From: Sphingobacteriaceae bacterium UBA2059
Lineage (GTDB): Bacteria; Bacteroidota; Bacteroidia; Sphingobacteriales; Sphingobacteriaceae
DNA length: 64,000 nucleotides
Direction of reading: 5' to 3'
NCBI GenBank assembly: GCA_002332615.1
Contig: DDAL01000031.1
Coordinates: forward strand, 94,243-158,242
The translations under genes and the position numbers were made by a program. Positions within the stretch are counted from its first letter, which is position 1. Every line of letters starts with the position of its first letter. Shown piece by piece: positions 9,385 through 17,928 of the stretch. The notes below the pieces were generated by a model, which was given only the letters and a program-made list of their open reading frames with translations, made no database searches and had not been told where the DNA came from.

Positions 9385-10773
9385 TTAAAGACTTTCTACT
9401 GAGAAATTGCCGCCCGCTTTCAAATAGTCAATAGCTGCTTTTCTTTGATTAAATACAGCTTGCAAGTAGTCAAGCTGGGCTTGCTGATATGAAGTTTCGG
9501 TTGCAAGGCGTTCAGAAACAGGTATCAGTCCTTGTATATAGCTCTTGGTAGCAATTTCTAAGGTGCTTTTAGACAATTCCCTTTCAGAGTTTTTTAACTC
9601 CACCTGCTTTTTAGCCATGCGATATTCTATCAATGATTTTTCTTTTAAAAGATCTAATTTTTCGTTGATATCTTTTTGTCTGTTTTCAGCTATTTGTCTG
9701 TCAATATAAAGCTTATTAAGGTCCCGTGTTCTGGACAAGCCGGTAAAGATGTCCCATTTGATGCCCACGCCAAGCACCCATCCGGGATTCATGCGTACTT
9801 TGTCTGCATTTAGTTCCAACGGTTTTTGAGTTATGGGCGATGTAAAGGATGTTTCTGTTTTAAGCCCGTGTAAATTTGCGTAGCTCAAACTTCCCAAGGC
9901 AACTACCTGAGGCAAAACCTTAGCCCGCTGCATTTTGATTTGGAAATCGGTTGCCTGTATGCCTGCATTTAATGCTTTAACTTCCGGACGGTCTTCTACA
10001 TTTCCTGCCTCTTTTTCTTCCACTATCCAAGGTTGTAATTCAACGTCGAGCTCGCTAAGCTCTTGCTCGCTATGTCCTGTGAGCATGCTTAAGCGTGAGT
10101 ATAAAAGAGCACGTTTCCCGTCATATTCCTCCTGTTTGGATGCCAGCTGATATTTAGCTACTTCTATGCGTTTTCTGTCATAAGGAATGGCCAGGCCGTT
10201 AGCAATGGCTTTGTTCACTCTAAGTATTTCTTTTTCCAAACGTTTTTCGCTTTCGTCCAGAAGTATTTTAGATTGTTTCAAAAGCGCAATCTGATCAACG
10301 GTGGTCAATACATCCTGCGCTATATCCCGGCGTTTAGCTTCAGCCATATGTTCTTCCGCCTGTTGCTTCATCATCAGAGCTTTTGTGCCATACGGAACCT
10401 GCAAGCCGGAAAAAAGCACCATTTGAGCATTTAGAGCTCCTATTTCCAGATTTGTATGTGTTTTAAACGTCTTGTCGCCTGCAAATAACGGATAGTTTAC
10501 CAAAGGGACATTAAGGGTGGGCAGGTCTATTAGTAGTTTGTTATTAAGGTAGGCGTATCCGCCAAGGGCATTTACACGCGGTAAATAGGTTTCTTTAGCT
10601 TTTTTAATATCCTCCGTTGTTTTGGACGATTCCAGCTTCTGATTTCGGTATTCATAGTCTTTAGCTATTGCATCCTGAACAAGCTTTTTTGTATCTGGGC
10701 CAACAGCGTTTTGAGCATGTGCCAGCATAGTAGTAAAGCTAAATAGCATTATCAGATAGTTTCTCATTTTCAT
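9385..10773 (-). CDS. TolC-family outer membrane efflux protein
   Basis: Outer-membrane channel of the efflux system. The 462-residue protein has a signal peptide ending near AHA-QN (about residue 21) and the two-fold TolC repeat rich in long helices. The usual NPGW-like stretch is present as MNPGWVLGVGIKWDIFTG. The start lies four bases after the marR stop, so it is co-transcribed with the regulator and the downstream hlyD and permease genes. Confidence 0.92.
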   Translation of the reverse strand: MKMRNYLIMLFSFTTMLAHAQNAVGPDTKKLVQDAIAKDYEYRNQKLESSKTTEDIKKAKETYLPRVNALGGYAYLNNKLLIDLPTLNVPLVNYPLFAGDKTFKTHTNLEIGALNAQMVLFSGLQVPYGTKALMMKQQAEEHMAEAKRRDIAQDVLTTVDQIALLKQSKILLDESEKRLEKEILRVNKAIANGLAIPYDRKRIEVAKYQLASKQEEYDGKRALLYSRLSMLTGHSEQELSELDVELQPWIVEEKEAGNVEDRPEVKALNAGIQATDFQIKMQRAKVLPQVVALGSLSYANLHGLKTETSFTSPITQKPLELNADKVRMNPGWVLGVGIKWDIFTGLSRTRDLNKLYIDRQIAENRQKDINEKLDLLKEKSLIEYRMAKKQVELKNSERELSKSTLEIATKSYIQGLIPVSERLATETSYQQAQLDYLQAVFNQRKAAIDYLKAGGNFSVESL

Positions 10774-10777
10774 TTAC

Positions 10778-11233
10778 TTAAGCCTCTCCGCCATTTATTT
10801 CAATGTTTTTTAAATTGTCATACAGTTGATCCAGAACTTTTTTACATACAACTATCTCTGTATCGCTTATGTTCTTAGACGCCTGAGTATATGTTTCTTT
10901 TACAATATTATTTGCCTGTTCTTCAAGCAACTTGCCCTTGCGGGTCAGATAGATTCGTTTAATTCGTTTGTCATTCTTATCTGTTATTCTTACAACCATG
11001 TTTTGTTGCTCGAGTTTGTCAAGAAGTTTCGTAATGCTTGCTTTTTCACGGTAAGTTTTTTCTCCAAGCTGTTGCTGAGTTGCGCCATTATTGTCCCAAA
11101 GCGCTGCCAGCACCGACCACTGTTCCATATTCAAGTCCAGCTGATTGTTTCTAAAATTTCGTGCCAGCGTACGATTGACCATTGTTGTGGTTCGTCCTGT
11201 GATTAAATTAAATATATCTTCGTTTGATACCAT
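10778..11233 (-). CDS. MarR-family transcriptional regulator
   Basis: A winged-helix repressor of 151 residues. The core (about 30-105) matches MarR proteins: QWSVLAALWDNNGATQQQLGE forms the first helices, KASITKLLDKLEQQNMVVR is the recognition helix, and the wing carries the DKNDKRIKRIYLT motif. It is the first gene of the efflux operon, and a palindrome fits between its -7 box and start codon, so it very likely represses itself and the efflux genes. The inducer is unknown. Confidence 0.93.
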   Translation of the reverse strand: MVSNEDIFNLITGRTTTMVNRTLARNFRNNQLDLNMEQWSVLAALWDNNGATQQQLGEKTYREKASITKLLDKLEQQNMVVRITDKNDKRIKRIYLTRKGKLLEEQANNIVKETYTQASKNISDTEIVVCKKVLDQLYDNLKNIEINGGEA

Positions 11234-11236
11234 AAT

Positions 11237-11252
11237 AGTTTCATGTGAAACT
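11237..11252. promoter_or_regulatory. Probable MarR operator over the marR start region
   Basis: AGTTTCATGTGAAACT is an inverted repeat with perfect 7-bp arms around a 2-bp centre. It lies three bases before the marR ATG (11233) and directly after the -7 box, covering the expected transcription start. A degenerate copy (AGTTTCA arm intact) is at 11294-11309. This is the usual geometry for MarR autorepression; binding is inference. Confidence 0.7.
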
Positions 11253-11253
11253 G

Positions 11254-11261
11254 CAAAAATA
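11254..11261 (-). promoter_or_regulatory. -7 box of the marR efflux operon
   Basis: Reading the minus strand, TATTTTTG fits TAnnTTTG exactly, 20 bases before the ATG. The next bases toward the gene form the palindromic operator. A second inverted repeat (TTTTAATT and AATTAAAA, 11270-11291) lies upstream of the box in the spacer and -33 region. Confidence 0.65.
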
Positions 11262-11406
11262 ACAATTGGTTTTAATTTGAGCGAATTAAAAATAGTTTCA
11301 ATAGAAATTTATTTTAAAAGATTATTTTGAGGTGATAAGTCTTTTCATGTTTTAGAAACTAAAAGGTGTAGTAACTCGTTTTATAACTAATCAATCTATA
11401 TCTATC

Positions 11407-11739
11407 ATGAAAAAACTAAGTTTTATAATGCTGTTTGGAATCGCAGCTTTTGCATTCAATCAGTCGACGGCCGACGCTTCTGCAGGGAAGCAAATTAAGA
11501 ACAAATATGTGGTGTCTCTTCAGGACACCGTTCCCGGACAGACTATGCCTGGCCAGCAGCCTACCACTGACCCTGCTCAGGATACTGTTCCCGGACAAAC
11601 TATGCCTGGTAATCAGCCTGGCGACCAGCCCGCGCAGGATACGTCAAGGGTAGATTCTGTTGAGCGCCCTACGTCTCCTATGAACCAGGACACAGGTACT
11701 ACGAAAGCTAAAAAAGCCAAAGCGAAGAGAAGTAAGTAA
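11407..11739 (+). CDS. Small exported protein with 19-residue tandem repeat
   Basis: I do not recognise a family. The 110 residues start with a signal peptide (about 1-24, cut near ADA). Two tandem 19-residue repeats, DTVPGQTMPG plus a Pro/Gln-rich half, cover residues 40-58 and 59-77 (DNA 11524-11637). The end is a lysine-rich tail (KAKKAKAKRSK). There is no lipobox or membrane segment, so it is probably a disordered periplasmic protein. It is transcribed away from marR and closed by a strong terminator. Confidence 0.75.
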   Translation: MKKLSFIMLFGIAAFAFNQSTADASAGKQIKNKYVVSLQDTVPGQTMPGQQPTTDPAQDTVPGQTMPGNQPGDQPAQDTSRVDSVERPTSPMNQDTGTTKAKKAKAKRSK

Positions 11740-11763
11740 ATTGAGCTTTTCTTTGGAGCTAAA

Positions 11764-11800
11764 GCAATGCCCTTTAAATTAGTTGTTTAAAGGGCATTGC
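11764..11800 (+). terminator. Terminator after the repeat protein
   Basis: A perfect 15-bp stem (GCAATGCCCTTTAAA with its complement ending at 11800), a 7-base loop, then CTTTTT on the plus strand. It sits between two convergent genes and ends transcripts from 11407. Confidence 0.88.
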
Positions 11801-11804
11801 CTTT

Positions 11805-12182
11805 TTAAAAGATCGCAATATCGTATTTAAAAGGATCTGTATGTTCTTCTTCAGAAGCTTCTATTATCAATACTACCTTATATTCCTGCAGGCTGGTGTT
11901 GAAGCCATAAAACATACGCCGCATGCTAGTTTGTATAATGGGCGCAAGGCTCCCATATAAAGCGTCGGCAAACAACGGAAGCTCTTTTTTAATTACCTGA
12001 TCATAAAACCCACCTTTGTTAAAACTGTTGAGATTTACTCTCAAAACTCCTGCATTGTAGAAACCGGTAATTAGTTGTCTTTCTTTGCCTGGGCTCAGTC
12101 TGTCTTTCCAATCATCTGGTATTTCTTCAAATACAGTATTGTTTAAATTATTACTGATTAAATGGCCATACAGATTTAGCAT
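11805..12182 (-). CDS. Hypothetical protein, 125 aa
   Basis: No family recognised. The soluble, mixed-charge protein has no signal peptide or membrane segment. It contains a central aromatic segment (RRMFYGFNTSLQEYKVVLIIEAS) that looks like beta strands. It is a single-gene unit convergent with the repeat protein, and its start ATG is followed by ordinary codon use, so I take it as a real gene. Function unknown. Confidence 0.65.
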   Translation of the reverse strand: MLNLYGHLISNNLNNTVFEEIPDDWKDRLSPGKERQLITGFYNAGVLRVNLNSFNKGGFYDQVIKKELPLFADALYGSLAPIIQTSMRRMFYGFNTSLQEYKVVLIIEASEEEHTDPFKYDIAIF

Positions 12183-12272
12183 AATACATGTAAACAGGGT
12201 GCACTAGTCTTAGTTAATTGTAGACAACAAAAAAGTATATCAGTTGTTTAGGGCAAAGCCCAATATTTATTA

Positions 12273-13370
12273 ATGGAACAAAACCCGTGTGCGCTTTGTT
12301 TGTCAGTTATGTCCAACGAAAAAACGCTTGAAAGGCCTTACGAGATATTCCTGATTGGGGATACAGGAGCGATTTCGACATCGGGGCCTGATATCGTATT
12401 AGAAACACTAAAGGCCCATTTGAGCGAAGACCAACACTCGGCGGTCGTCTTTTTAGGCGATAACGTTTATCCCCGGGGATTGCCTCCCAAGGGTCATATT
12501 CTAAGGAAAAATGCAGAGCTAGTGCTTGATAAGCACTATGAGGCCTTCAAAAATTATGGCGGAAAGCTGATTTTTATAGCTGGTAATCATGACTGGAATA
12601 AAGGACGCAGAGACGGAGTTGAGTATGTGAAAAGGCAGGAGAAGTACCTTGAAAAACTTTTCGAAGGAAAGAACACCTTTCTTCCTTCAAATGGCTGCCC
12701 GGGACCGGCCGAAGTTATCATGAATACTAATATTGCTATCATAGCAATTGATACCCAATGGTGGATGCAGAGCGAAAGGCAATTGGGAAAAGAGAATGGC
12801 TGCAGGGTTAGCTCTGAAGCTGAGTTTTTCGAACATCTGGAAGCTTTGCTTGAGAAAAACAAAGATAAGCACACATTGATTATAGGACATCATCCGGTGT
12901 ATAGCTATGCCATTCATGGTGGCAGGTTCAAATTGAAGCATCATATTTTTCCTTTAACTTTGTATGATAAGGACGCCTGGATACCCTTACCGCTCATTGG
13001 TTCGCTACTTCCTATGTATCGTAAATTTCTGGGTGCACGGGAAGACATGTCTTTCCCCCGCTATCGCCGCTTGCGAAATAGGCTCAAAAGTGTTTTGTCT
13101 GCCTATCCAAATACTATTTATGCTGCAGGGCATGAACATAATTTACAGTATATTAAGAAAGACAATGTTCATTTTGTAGTGAGTGGGTCGGGTTCTAAAG
13201 TGAAGTATGTAGTACAGTCTGGCAAGCACTTGCGTTTTGGCATTAAATGCAAGGGCTTTTTTAAGTTAAGGTTTGAAACTGACGGGTCGGTTTATCTTTC
13301 GGCATGGTCTGTTGATCGTACAAAAGAAGCTGCACGTGGTAAAATTATTTATGAAGAGCAAATAATGTAG
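12273..13370 (+). CDS. Metallophosphoesterase (calcineurin-like)
   Basis: A two-metal phosphoesterase acting on a phosphomonoester or diester, substrate unknown. The ordered metal-binding motifs are all present: IGDTG, FLGDNVYP, IAGNHDWNKG, IGHHPVYS and AGHEHNLQ. There is no signal peptide, so it is probably cytoplasmic or peripheral. The first 12 residues (MEQNPCALCLSV) are unusual, and the ATG at 12309 gives a better N-terminus just before the first motif; the true start may be there (353 residues). Convergent with ettA. Confidence 0.87.
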   Translation: MEQNPCALCLSVMSNEKTLERPYEIFLIGDTGAISTSGPDIVLETLKAHLSEDQHSAVVFLGDNVYPRGLPPKGHILRKNAELVLDKHYEAFKNYGGKLIFIAGNHDWNKGRRDGVEYVKRQEKYLEKLFEGKNTFLPSNGCPGPAEVIMNTNIAIIAIDTQWWMQSERQLGKENGCRVSSEAEFFEHLEALLEKNKDKHTLIIGHHPVYSYAIHGGRFKLKHHIFPLTLYDKDAWIPLPLIGSLLPMYRKFLGAREDMSFPRYRRLRNRLKSVLSAYPNTIYAAGHEHNLQYIKKDNVHFVVSGSGSKVKYVVQSGKHLRFGIKCKGFFKLRFETDGSVYLSAWSVDRTKEAARGKIIYEEQIM

Positions 13371-13372
13371 AT

Positions 13373-13412
13373 ATAAACCAGGGAGAAAGGTTTAGCCTAT
13401 TCCCTGGTTTAT
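13373..13412. terminator. Hairpin between convergent genes
   Basis: Perfect 12-bp arms, ATAAACCAGGGA and TCCCTGGTTTAT, around a 16-base loop. It has no long T-run on either side, so it may terminate weakly or protect the 3' ends of both the metallophosphoesterase and ettA messages. Confidence 0.6.
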
Positions 13413-13424
13413 AAAGCATGAGTT

Positions 13425-15107
13425 TTATACAATCAGCTTCTTGTACCTAAATCGCTTAGGCTCCGCATTGCCAAGGCGTTTCTTCTTGTTTTCTTCGTAT
13501 TCGGTATAGTTGCCTTCATAAAAATATACTTGCGACTCTCCCTCAAAGGCTAATATGTGTGTGCATATTCTATCCAGAAACCAACGGTCGTGGGAGATTA
13601 CTACGGCGCAACCAGCGAAGTTTTCCAATCCCTCTTCTAAAGCCCTGAGTGTGTTGACGTCAATGTCATTCGTAGGCTCATCTAGTAGAAGCACATTAGA
13701 GTCTTTCTTTAGCGTGATAGCCAGGTGTACGCGGTTACGCTCGCCACCTGATAGTACGGCAACTCTCTTTTGCTGATCGGCCCCATTAAAATTGAACTTT
13801 GATACATAGGCGCGAGAATTTACCGGGCGGTTACCGAGCATGATAGTCTCCAGCCCATCGGTTATGTTTTCCCATACCGACTTTTCAGGGTCAAGGTCGT
13901 CATGAAGCTGATCTACATATCCAAGTACCACAGTTTCACCGACTTTAAAGGTGCCGCTGTCGGGCTGCTCCTGGCCGGTAATAAGCCTGAACAATGTAGT
14001 TTTACCTACCCCGTTGGGGCCTATTATACCTACGATTCCTGCTGGAGGTAAAGAAAAGCTAAGGTTTTCAAACAAAATCTTATCGCCGTAAGCTTTAGTT
14101 ACATTTTGGGCTTCGATAACAATGTTTCCAAGCCGCGGGCCCGGCGGTATGAACAGTTCCAGCTTTTCTTCCCTTTCTTTTCCCTCCTCCGAAGCTAGCT
14201 TTTCATAATTAGCTAAACGAGCTTTCGATTTCGCGTGCCGTGCTTTTGGAGCCATGCGTGCCCATTCAAGTTCGCGTTCTAAGGTTTTTTGTCTTTTGCT
14301 TTCGGTTTTCTCTTCCTGAGCAAGGCGTTTAGACTTTTGCTCAAGCCATGAGGAATAGTTACCCTGCCATGGAATTCCTTCACCTCTGTCCAGCTCTAGT
14401 ATCCAGCCAGCTACATTATCAAGGAAATACCTGTCGTGTGTAACAGCGATTACGGTTCCTTTGTATTGCTTTAAATGCTGCTCGAGCCAGTCGATGGATT
14501 CGGCATCGAGGTGGTTAGTAGGTTCGTCCAGCAGTAATACGTCTGGTTCTTTAAGCAAGAGCCGGCATAATGCGACCCTGCGGCGCTCTCCACCAGAAAG
14601 AGTTTTAATTTTTGAATCAGGATCAGGAGTTCGTAGGGCATCCATTGCCCTTTCCAGCTTTGAATCTAATTCCCAGGCTCCTGCCGCATCTATTTTGTCC
14701 TGCAGCTCTCCCTGGCGTGCCATTAACTTATCCATGGCATCGGGGTTCTCATAAATCTCGGGCAATCCAAATTTATCATTGATTTCTTCATACTCCTTCA
14801 GTATATCTGTTATCTCAGAAACCCCTTCTTCGACAATTTCCTTTACTGTTTTTTCCGGATCAAGCTGAGGTTCCTGTGCTAAATAGCCTACGCTGTAACC
14901 TGGGGAAAAAACAACTTCTCCCTGATAGGACTGATCAAGCCCGGCGATGATCTTAAGCAAGGAAGACTTACCCGAGCCGTTAAGGCCGATTACACCGATT
15001 TTTGCACCATAAAAAAAGGATAAATAAATATTTTTAAGTACTTGTTTTTGTGGGGGATAGATTTTGCTCACCCCCGCCATAGAGAATATAATTTTATCGT
15101 CTGCCAT
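13425..15107 (-). CDS. ettA: Energy-dependent translational throttle protein EttA (ABC-F)
   Basis: A soluble twin-ATPase that binds the ribosomal E site and gates entry into elongation according to energy state. With the start at 15107 it has 560 residues, the usual EttA length. The first ABC domain has Walker A GLNGSGKSS (41-49), signature LSGGE (170-174) and LLDEPTNHLD (192-201). A charged linker (about 255-320) follows, then the second Walker A GPNGVGKTT (363-371) and signature LSGGERNR near 459. The frame extends 17 codons upstream to 15158, but those residues do not fit the family. Confidence 0.95.
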   Translation of the reverse strand: MADDKIIFSMAGVSKIYPPQKQVLKNIYLSFFYGAKIGVIGLNGSGKSSLLKIIAGLDQSYQGEVVFSPGYSVGYLAQEPQLDPEKTVKEIVEEGVSEITDILKEYEEINDKFGLPEIYENPDAMDKLMARQGELQDKIDAAGAWELDSKLERAMDALRTPDPDSKIKTLSGGERRRVALCRLLLKEPDVLLLDEPTNHLDAESIDWLEQHLKQYKGTVIAVTHDRYFLDNVAGWILELDRGEGIPWQGNYSSWLEQKSKRLAQEEKTESKRQKTLERELEWARMAPKARHAKSKARLANYEKLASEEGKEREEKLELFIPPGPRLGNIVIEAQNVTKAYGDKILFENLSFSLPPAGIVGIIGPNGVGKTTLFRLITGQEQPDSGTFKVGETVVLGYVDQLHDDLDPEKSVWENITDGLETIMLGNRPVNSRAYVSKFNFNGADQQKRVAVLSGGERNRVHLAITLKKDSNVLLLDEPTNDIDVNTLRALEEGLENFAGCAVVISHDRWFLDRICTHILAFEGESQVYFYEGNYTEYEENKKKRLGNAEPKRFRYKKLIV

Positions 15108-15214
15108 AATTTCTTGATATGCGTTTCTAATATCGACATTTTGGCTATAATGAACCAATTTTATTACTTTAGGTAGTCTTAAGTAGATTTAGACAACTGT
15201 GGTTTAATTGTTGC

Positions 15215-15222
15215 TATATTTA
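15215..15222 (+). promoter_or_regulatory. -7 box of clpC
   Basis: TATATTTA matches TAnnTTTG except for the last base. It ends 26 bases before the preferred ATG at 15249 and overlaps the alternative start at 15222, which helps to rule that start out. Confidence 0.45.
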
Positions 15223-15248
15223 TGTTAATAGTAAAGAAAGGTAATTTG

Positions 15249-17798
15249 ATGGAAGCAAAATTTTCGCCCAGAGTTAAAGATGTTATTTCCTATAGCAGGG
15301 AAGAAGCACTTAGACTAGGGCATGATTATATTGGTACCGAGCACCTGTTGCTTGGCTTAATACGTGAAGGGGAGGGAATAGCAATTAGTATTTTAAGAAC
15401 AATGGGTGTTGATACTGCCCGTCTTAGAAGATCTGTAGAAGATGCAGTAAAGGGGAGTCCCGGTGCTGCCGTTAATTTGGGTAATATTCCGTTGACTAAG
15501 CAGGCTGAGAAGGTTTTGAAGATTACTTATCTGGAAGCTAAGATCTTTAAAAGTGATATTATAGGTACTGAGCATCTGATGCTGTCTATTTTGAGGGACG
15601 ACGATAATATAGCATCACAGATCCTTTTACAGTATAATGTGGCCTATGATGGCTTTAGAGCCGAACTTGAACAAACAAAAAGTGAGATAAAGGATGAGGC
15701 TCCGGGCGCAACGCCGGGAGATGAAGAGTATAGAGAGGAAGAACCCTTGTTTTCGCAACCCAAAAAGGTTTCGGACATCAAATCAAAGACTCCGGTTCTG
15801 GATAATTTTGGTCGCGATTTAACGAAAGCTGCAGAAGAAGGTAAACTTGATCCTATTGTTGGCCGGGAGAAAGAAATAGAACGGGTTTCTCAAATCCTTT
15901 CAAGACGTAAAAAGAACAATCCGATTTTGATTGGCGAGCCGGGTGTAGGAAAGTCTGCAATTGCAGAAGGTCTTGCACTGCGCATTATTCAGCGTAAGGT
16001 ATCAAGAGTGCTATTCAATAAAAGGGTGGTTACGCTGGACCTTGCTTCTTTGGTGGCAGGTACTAAATACCGCGGTCAGTTTGAAGAGCGGATGAAGGCG
16101 GTAATGAATGAGTTGGAAAAGTCTCCTGATGTAATCTTATTTATTGATGAGATACATACTATTGTGGGCGCCGGAGGAGCAGCCGGCTCTCTGGATGCCT
16201 CTAATATGTTCAAACCCGCTTTGGCAAGGGGGGAGATTCAGTGCATTGGCGCTACTACACTGGATGAATACAGGCAGTTTATAGAAAAAGACGGTGCTTT
16301 GGACAGGCGGTTTCAAAAAGTAATGATTGAGCCTGCTACTCCTGCAGAAACTATAGAAATTTTAAATAGGATTAAGGAAAAGTATGAAGAACATCATAAT
16401 GTAAATTATACTCCGGAAGCTATTGATGCTTGTGTTAGCTTAACCTCGAGATATATAACCGACAGGTTTTTGCCGGATAAGGCCATTGATGCTTTGGATG
16501 AAGCGGGTTCACGCGTACATTTGAAAAACATTCATGTTCCACAGCGGATTATAGATATTGAACAGAAAATAGAAGAGGTAAAGCTGCAAAAGAACCAGGT
16601 TGTAAAAAGTCAGAAATATGAAGAAGCTGCCAAGCTAAGAGACTCTGAAAAGAACCTGTTGGAAGAGCTTGAAAAGGAAAAGGCACAATGGGAAATAGAT
16701 TCTAAAAACAGCCGGTATACGGTTTCTGAAGATAATGTGGCTGAGGTTGTTTCCATGATGACCGGAATTCCTGTGCAGCGCGTTGGTCAGAGCGACAGCC
16801 AGAAGCTGCTCGCTATGCCGGAGCTAATGGCTGGAAAGATTATTGGTCAGGAAGACGCTATAAAGAAGCTTACAAAAGCCATACAGAGGACCCGAGCTGG
16901 TTTGAAAGACCCAAAAAAGCCTATCGGATCGTTCATTTTCCTTGGTCCTACCGGAGTGGGTAAAACAGAACTTGCTAAGGAACTAGCCCGTTTTATGTTT
17001 GATAGCGAAGATGCGCTTATTCAAATGGACATGAGCGAATACATGGAGAAATTTGCTGTTTCCAGACTGGTTGGCGCGCCTCCGGGATATGTGGGATATG
17101 AGGAGGGTGGCCAGTTGACTGAAAAGGTAAGGCGTAAGCCTTACTCGGTGGTGTTGCTCGATGAAATTGAAAAGGCTCATCCGGATGTATTTAATATACT
17201 GCTTCAGGTGCTTGACGAAGGCCAACTAACAGACAGTATTGGAAGACGGGTTGATTTTAGAAATACCATCGTTATCATGACTTCCAATATAGGCGCAAGG
17301 CAGCTTAAAGACTTTGGTCAGGGAGTTGGTTTTACAACTACAGCCAAAACGTTGCAGGCAGATACTCATTCGCGGGGCGTGATTGAAAATGCGCTTAAAA
17401 AGGCCTTTGCACCTGAATTTCTTAACCGTATAGATGATGTTATTGTATTCAATTCTCTCAGCAAGGAAGATATTTTCAAAATTATCGATATCGAGCTCAA
17501 AGCTTTATTCTCAAGGGTAAACGACCTGGGTTATCAGGTTTCGTTAACGGAAGCCGCCAAGGAGTTCATTGCAGAAAAGGGTTATGATGCTCAGTTTGGT
17601 GCCCGTCCCCTAAAACGCGCCATTCAGAAGTACCTGGAAGACCCTATTGCGGAAGAAATTTTGAAAGGCGGCTTGGTTGAAGGCAGCGTGCTTACTGTTG
17701 ACTTTAATGCCGAATCAAAAGAGGTTTATGTTGAACGTGAAAAGGGCGAAAATAGAGCGGGAATTGAAGCGGGAGAAGAAGGGAAAGCAAGCATTTAA
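15249..17798 (+). CDS. clpC: ATP-dependent Clp protease ATP-binding subunit ClpC
   Basis: AAA+ unfoldase that feeds substrates to ClpP. From the preferred ATG ([12 protein letters not shown]) it has 849 residues. The order is a double Clp N-domain (about 1-145), AAA1 with Walker A GEPGVGKS (229-236), a UVR-like coiled segment (about 415-455, [14 protein letters not shown]), AAA2 with Walker A GPTGVGKT (about 565-572), and the C-terminal D2-small domain. The UVR-like middle region separates ClpC from ClpB. The nine extra upstream residues (MLIVKKGNL) are outside the family pattern. It is closed by a strong terminator. Confidence 0.96.
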   Translation: MEAKFSPRVKDVISYSREEALRLGHDYIGTEHLLLGLIREGEGIAISILRTMGVDTARLRRSVEDAVKGSPGAAVNLGNIPLTKQAEKVLKITYLEAKIFKSDIIGTEHLMLSILRDDDNIASQILLQYNVAYDGFRAELEQTKSEIKDEAPGATPGDEEYREEEPLFSQPKKVSDIKSKTPVLDNFGRDLTKAAEEGKLDPIVGREKEIERVSQILSRRKKNNPILIGEPGVGKSAIAEGLALRIIQRKVSRVLFNKRVVTLDLASLVAGTKYRGQFEERMKAVMNELEKSPDVILFIDEIHTIVGAGGAAGSLDASNMFKPALARGEIQCIGATTLDEYRQFIEKDGALDRRFQKVMIEPATPAETIEILNRIKEKYEEHHNVNYTPEAIDACVSLTSRYITDRFLPDKAIDALDEAGSRVHLKNIHVPQRIIDIEQKIEEVKLQKNQVVKSQKYEEAAKLRDSEKNLLEELEKEKAQWEIDSKNSRYTVSEDNVAEVVSMMTGIPVQRVGQSDSQKLLAMPELMAGKIIGQEDAIKKLTKAIQRTRAGLKDPKKPIGSFIFLGPTGVGKTELAKELARFMFDSEDALIQMDMSEYMEKFAVSRLVGAPPGYVGYEEGGQLTEKVRRKPYSVVLLDEIEKAHPDVFNILLQVLDEGQLTDSIGRRVDFRNTIVIMTSNIGARQLKDFGQGVGFTTTAKTLQADTHSRGVIENALKKAFAPEFLNRIDDVIVFNSLSKEDIFKIIDIELKALFSRVNDLGYQVSLTEAAKEFIAEKGYDAQFGARPLKRAIQKYLEDPIAEEILKGGLVEGSVLTVDFNAESKEVYVEREKGENRAGIEAGEEGKASI

Positions 17799-17820
17799 CA
17801 AAGGAAACTGCTAGTAAAAA

Positions 17821-17848
17821 CCCGACTGAAACACAGTCGGGTTTTTTT
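17821..17848 (+). terminator. Terminator after clpC
   Basis: A perfect 7-bp GC-rich stem (CCCGACT and AGTCGGG, 17821-17841), 7-base loop and seven T. Five A on the left side make it weakly bidirectional. Confidence 0.92.
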
Positions 17849-17928
17849 ATGCGCAACGGACTTACAAGACAACGGTAAGAGCATCAAATTAAAAAACTCT
17901 TATCTTTATACCCTCCAAGAACAAGACG

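Noticed and set aside
12587..12944. Two overlapping minus-strand open frames inside the metallophosphoesterase gene
   Set aside because: Both are antisense shadows; the metallophosphoesterase has all its catalytic motifs in the plus frame.
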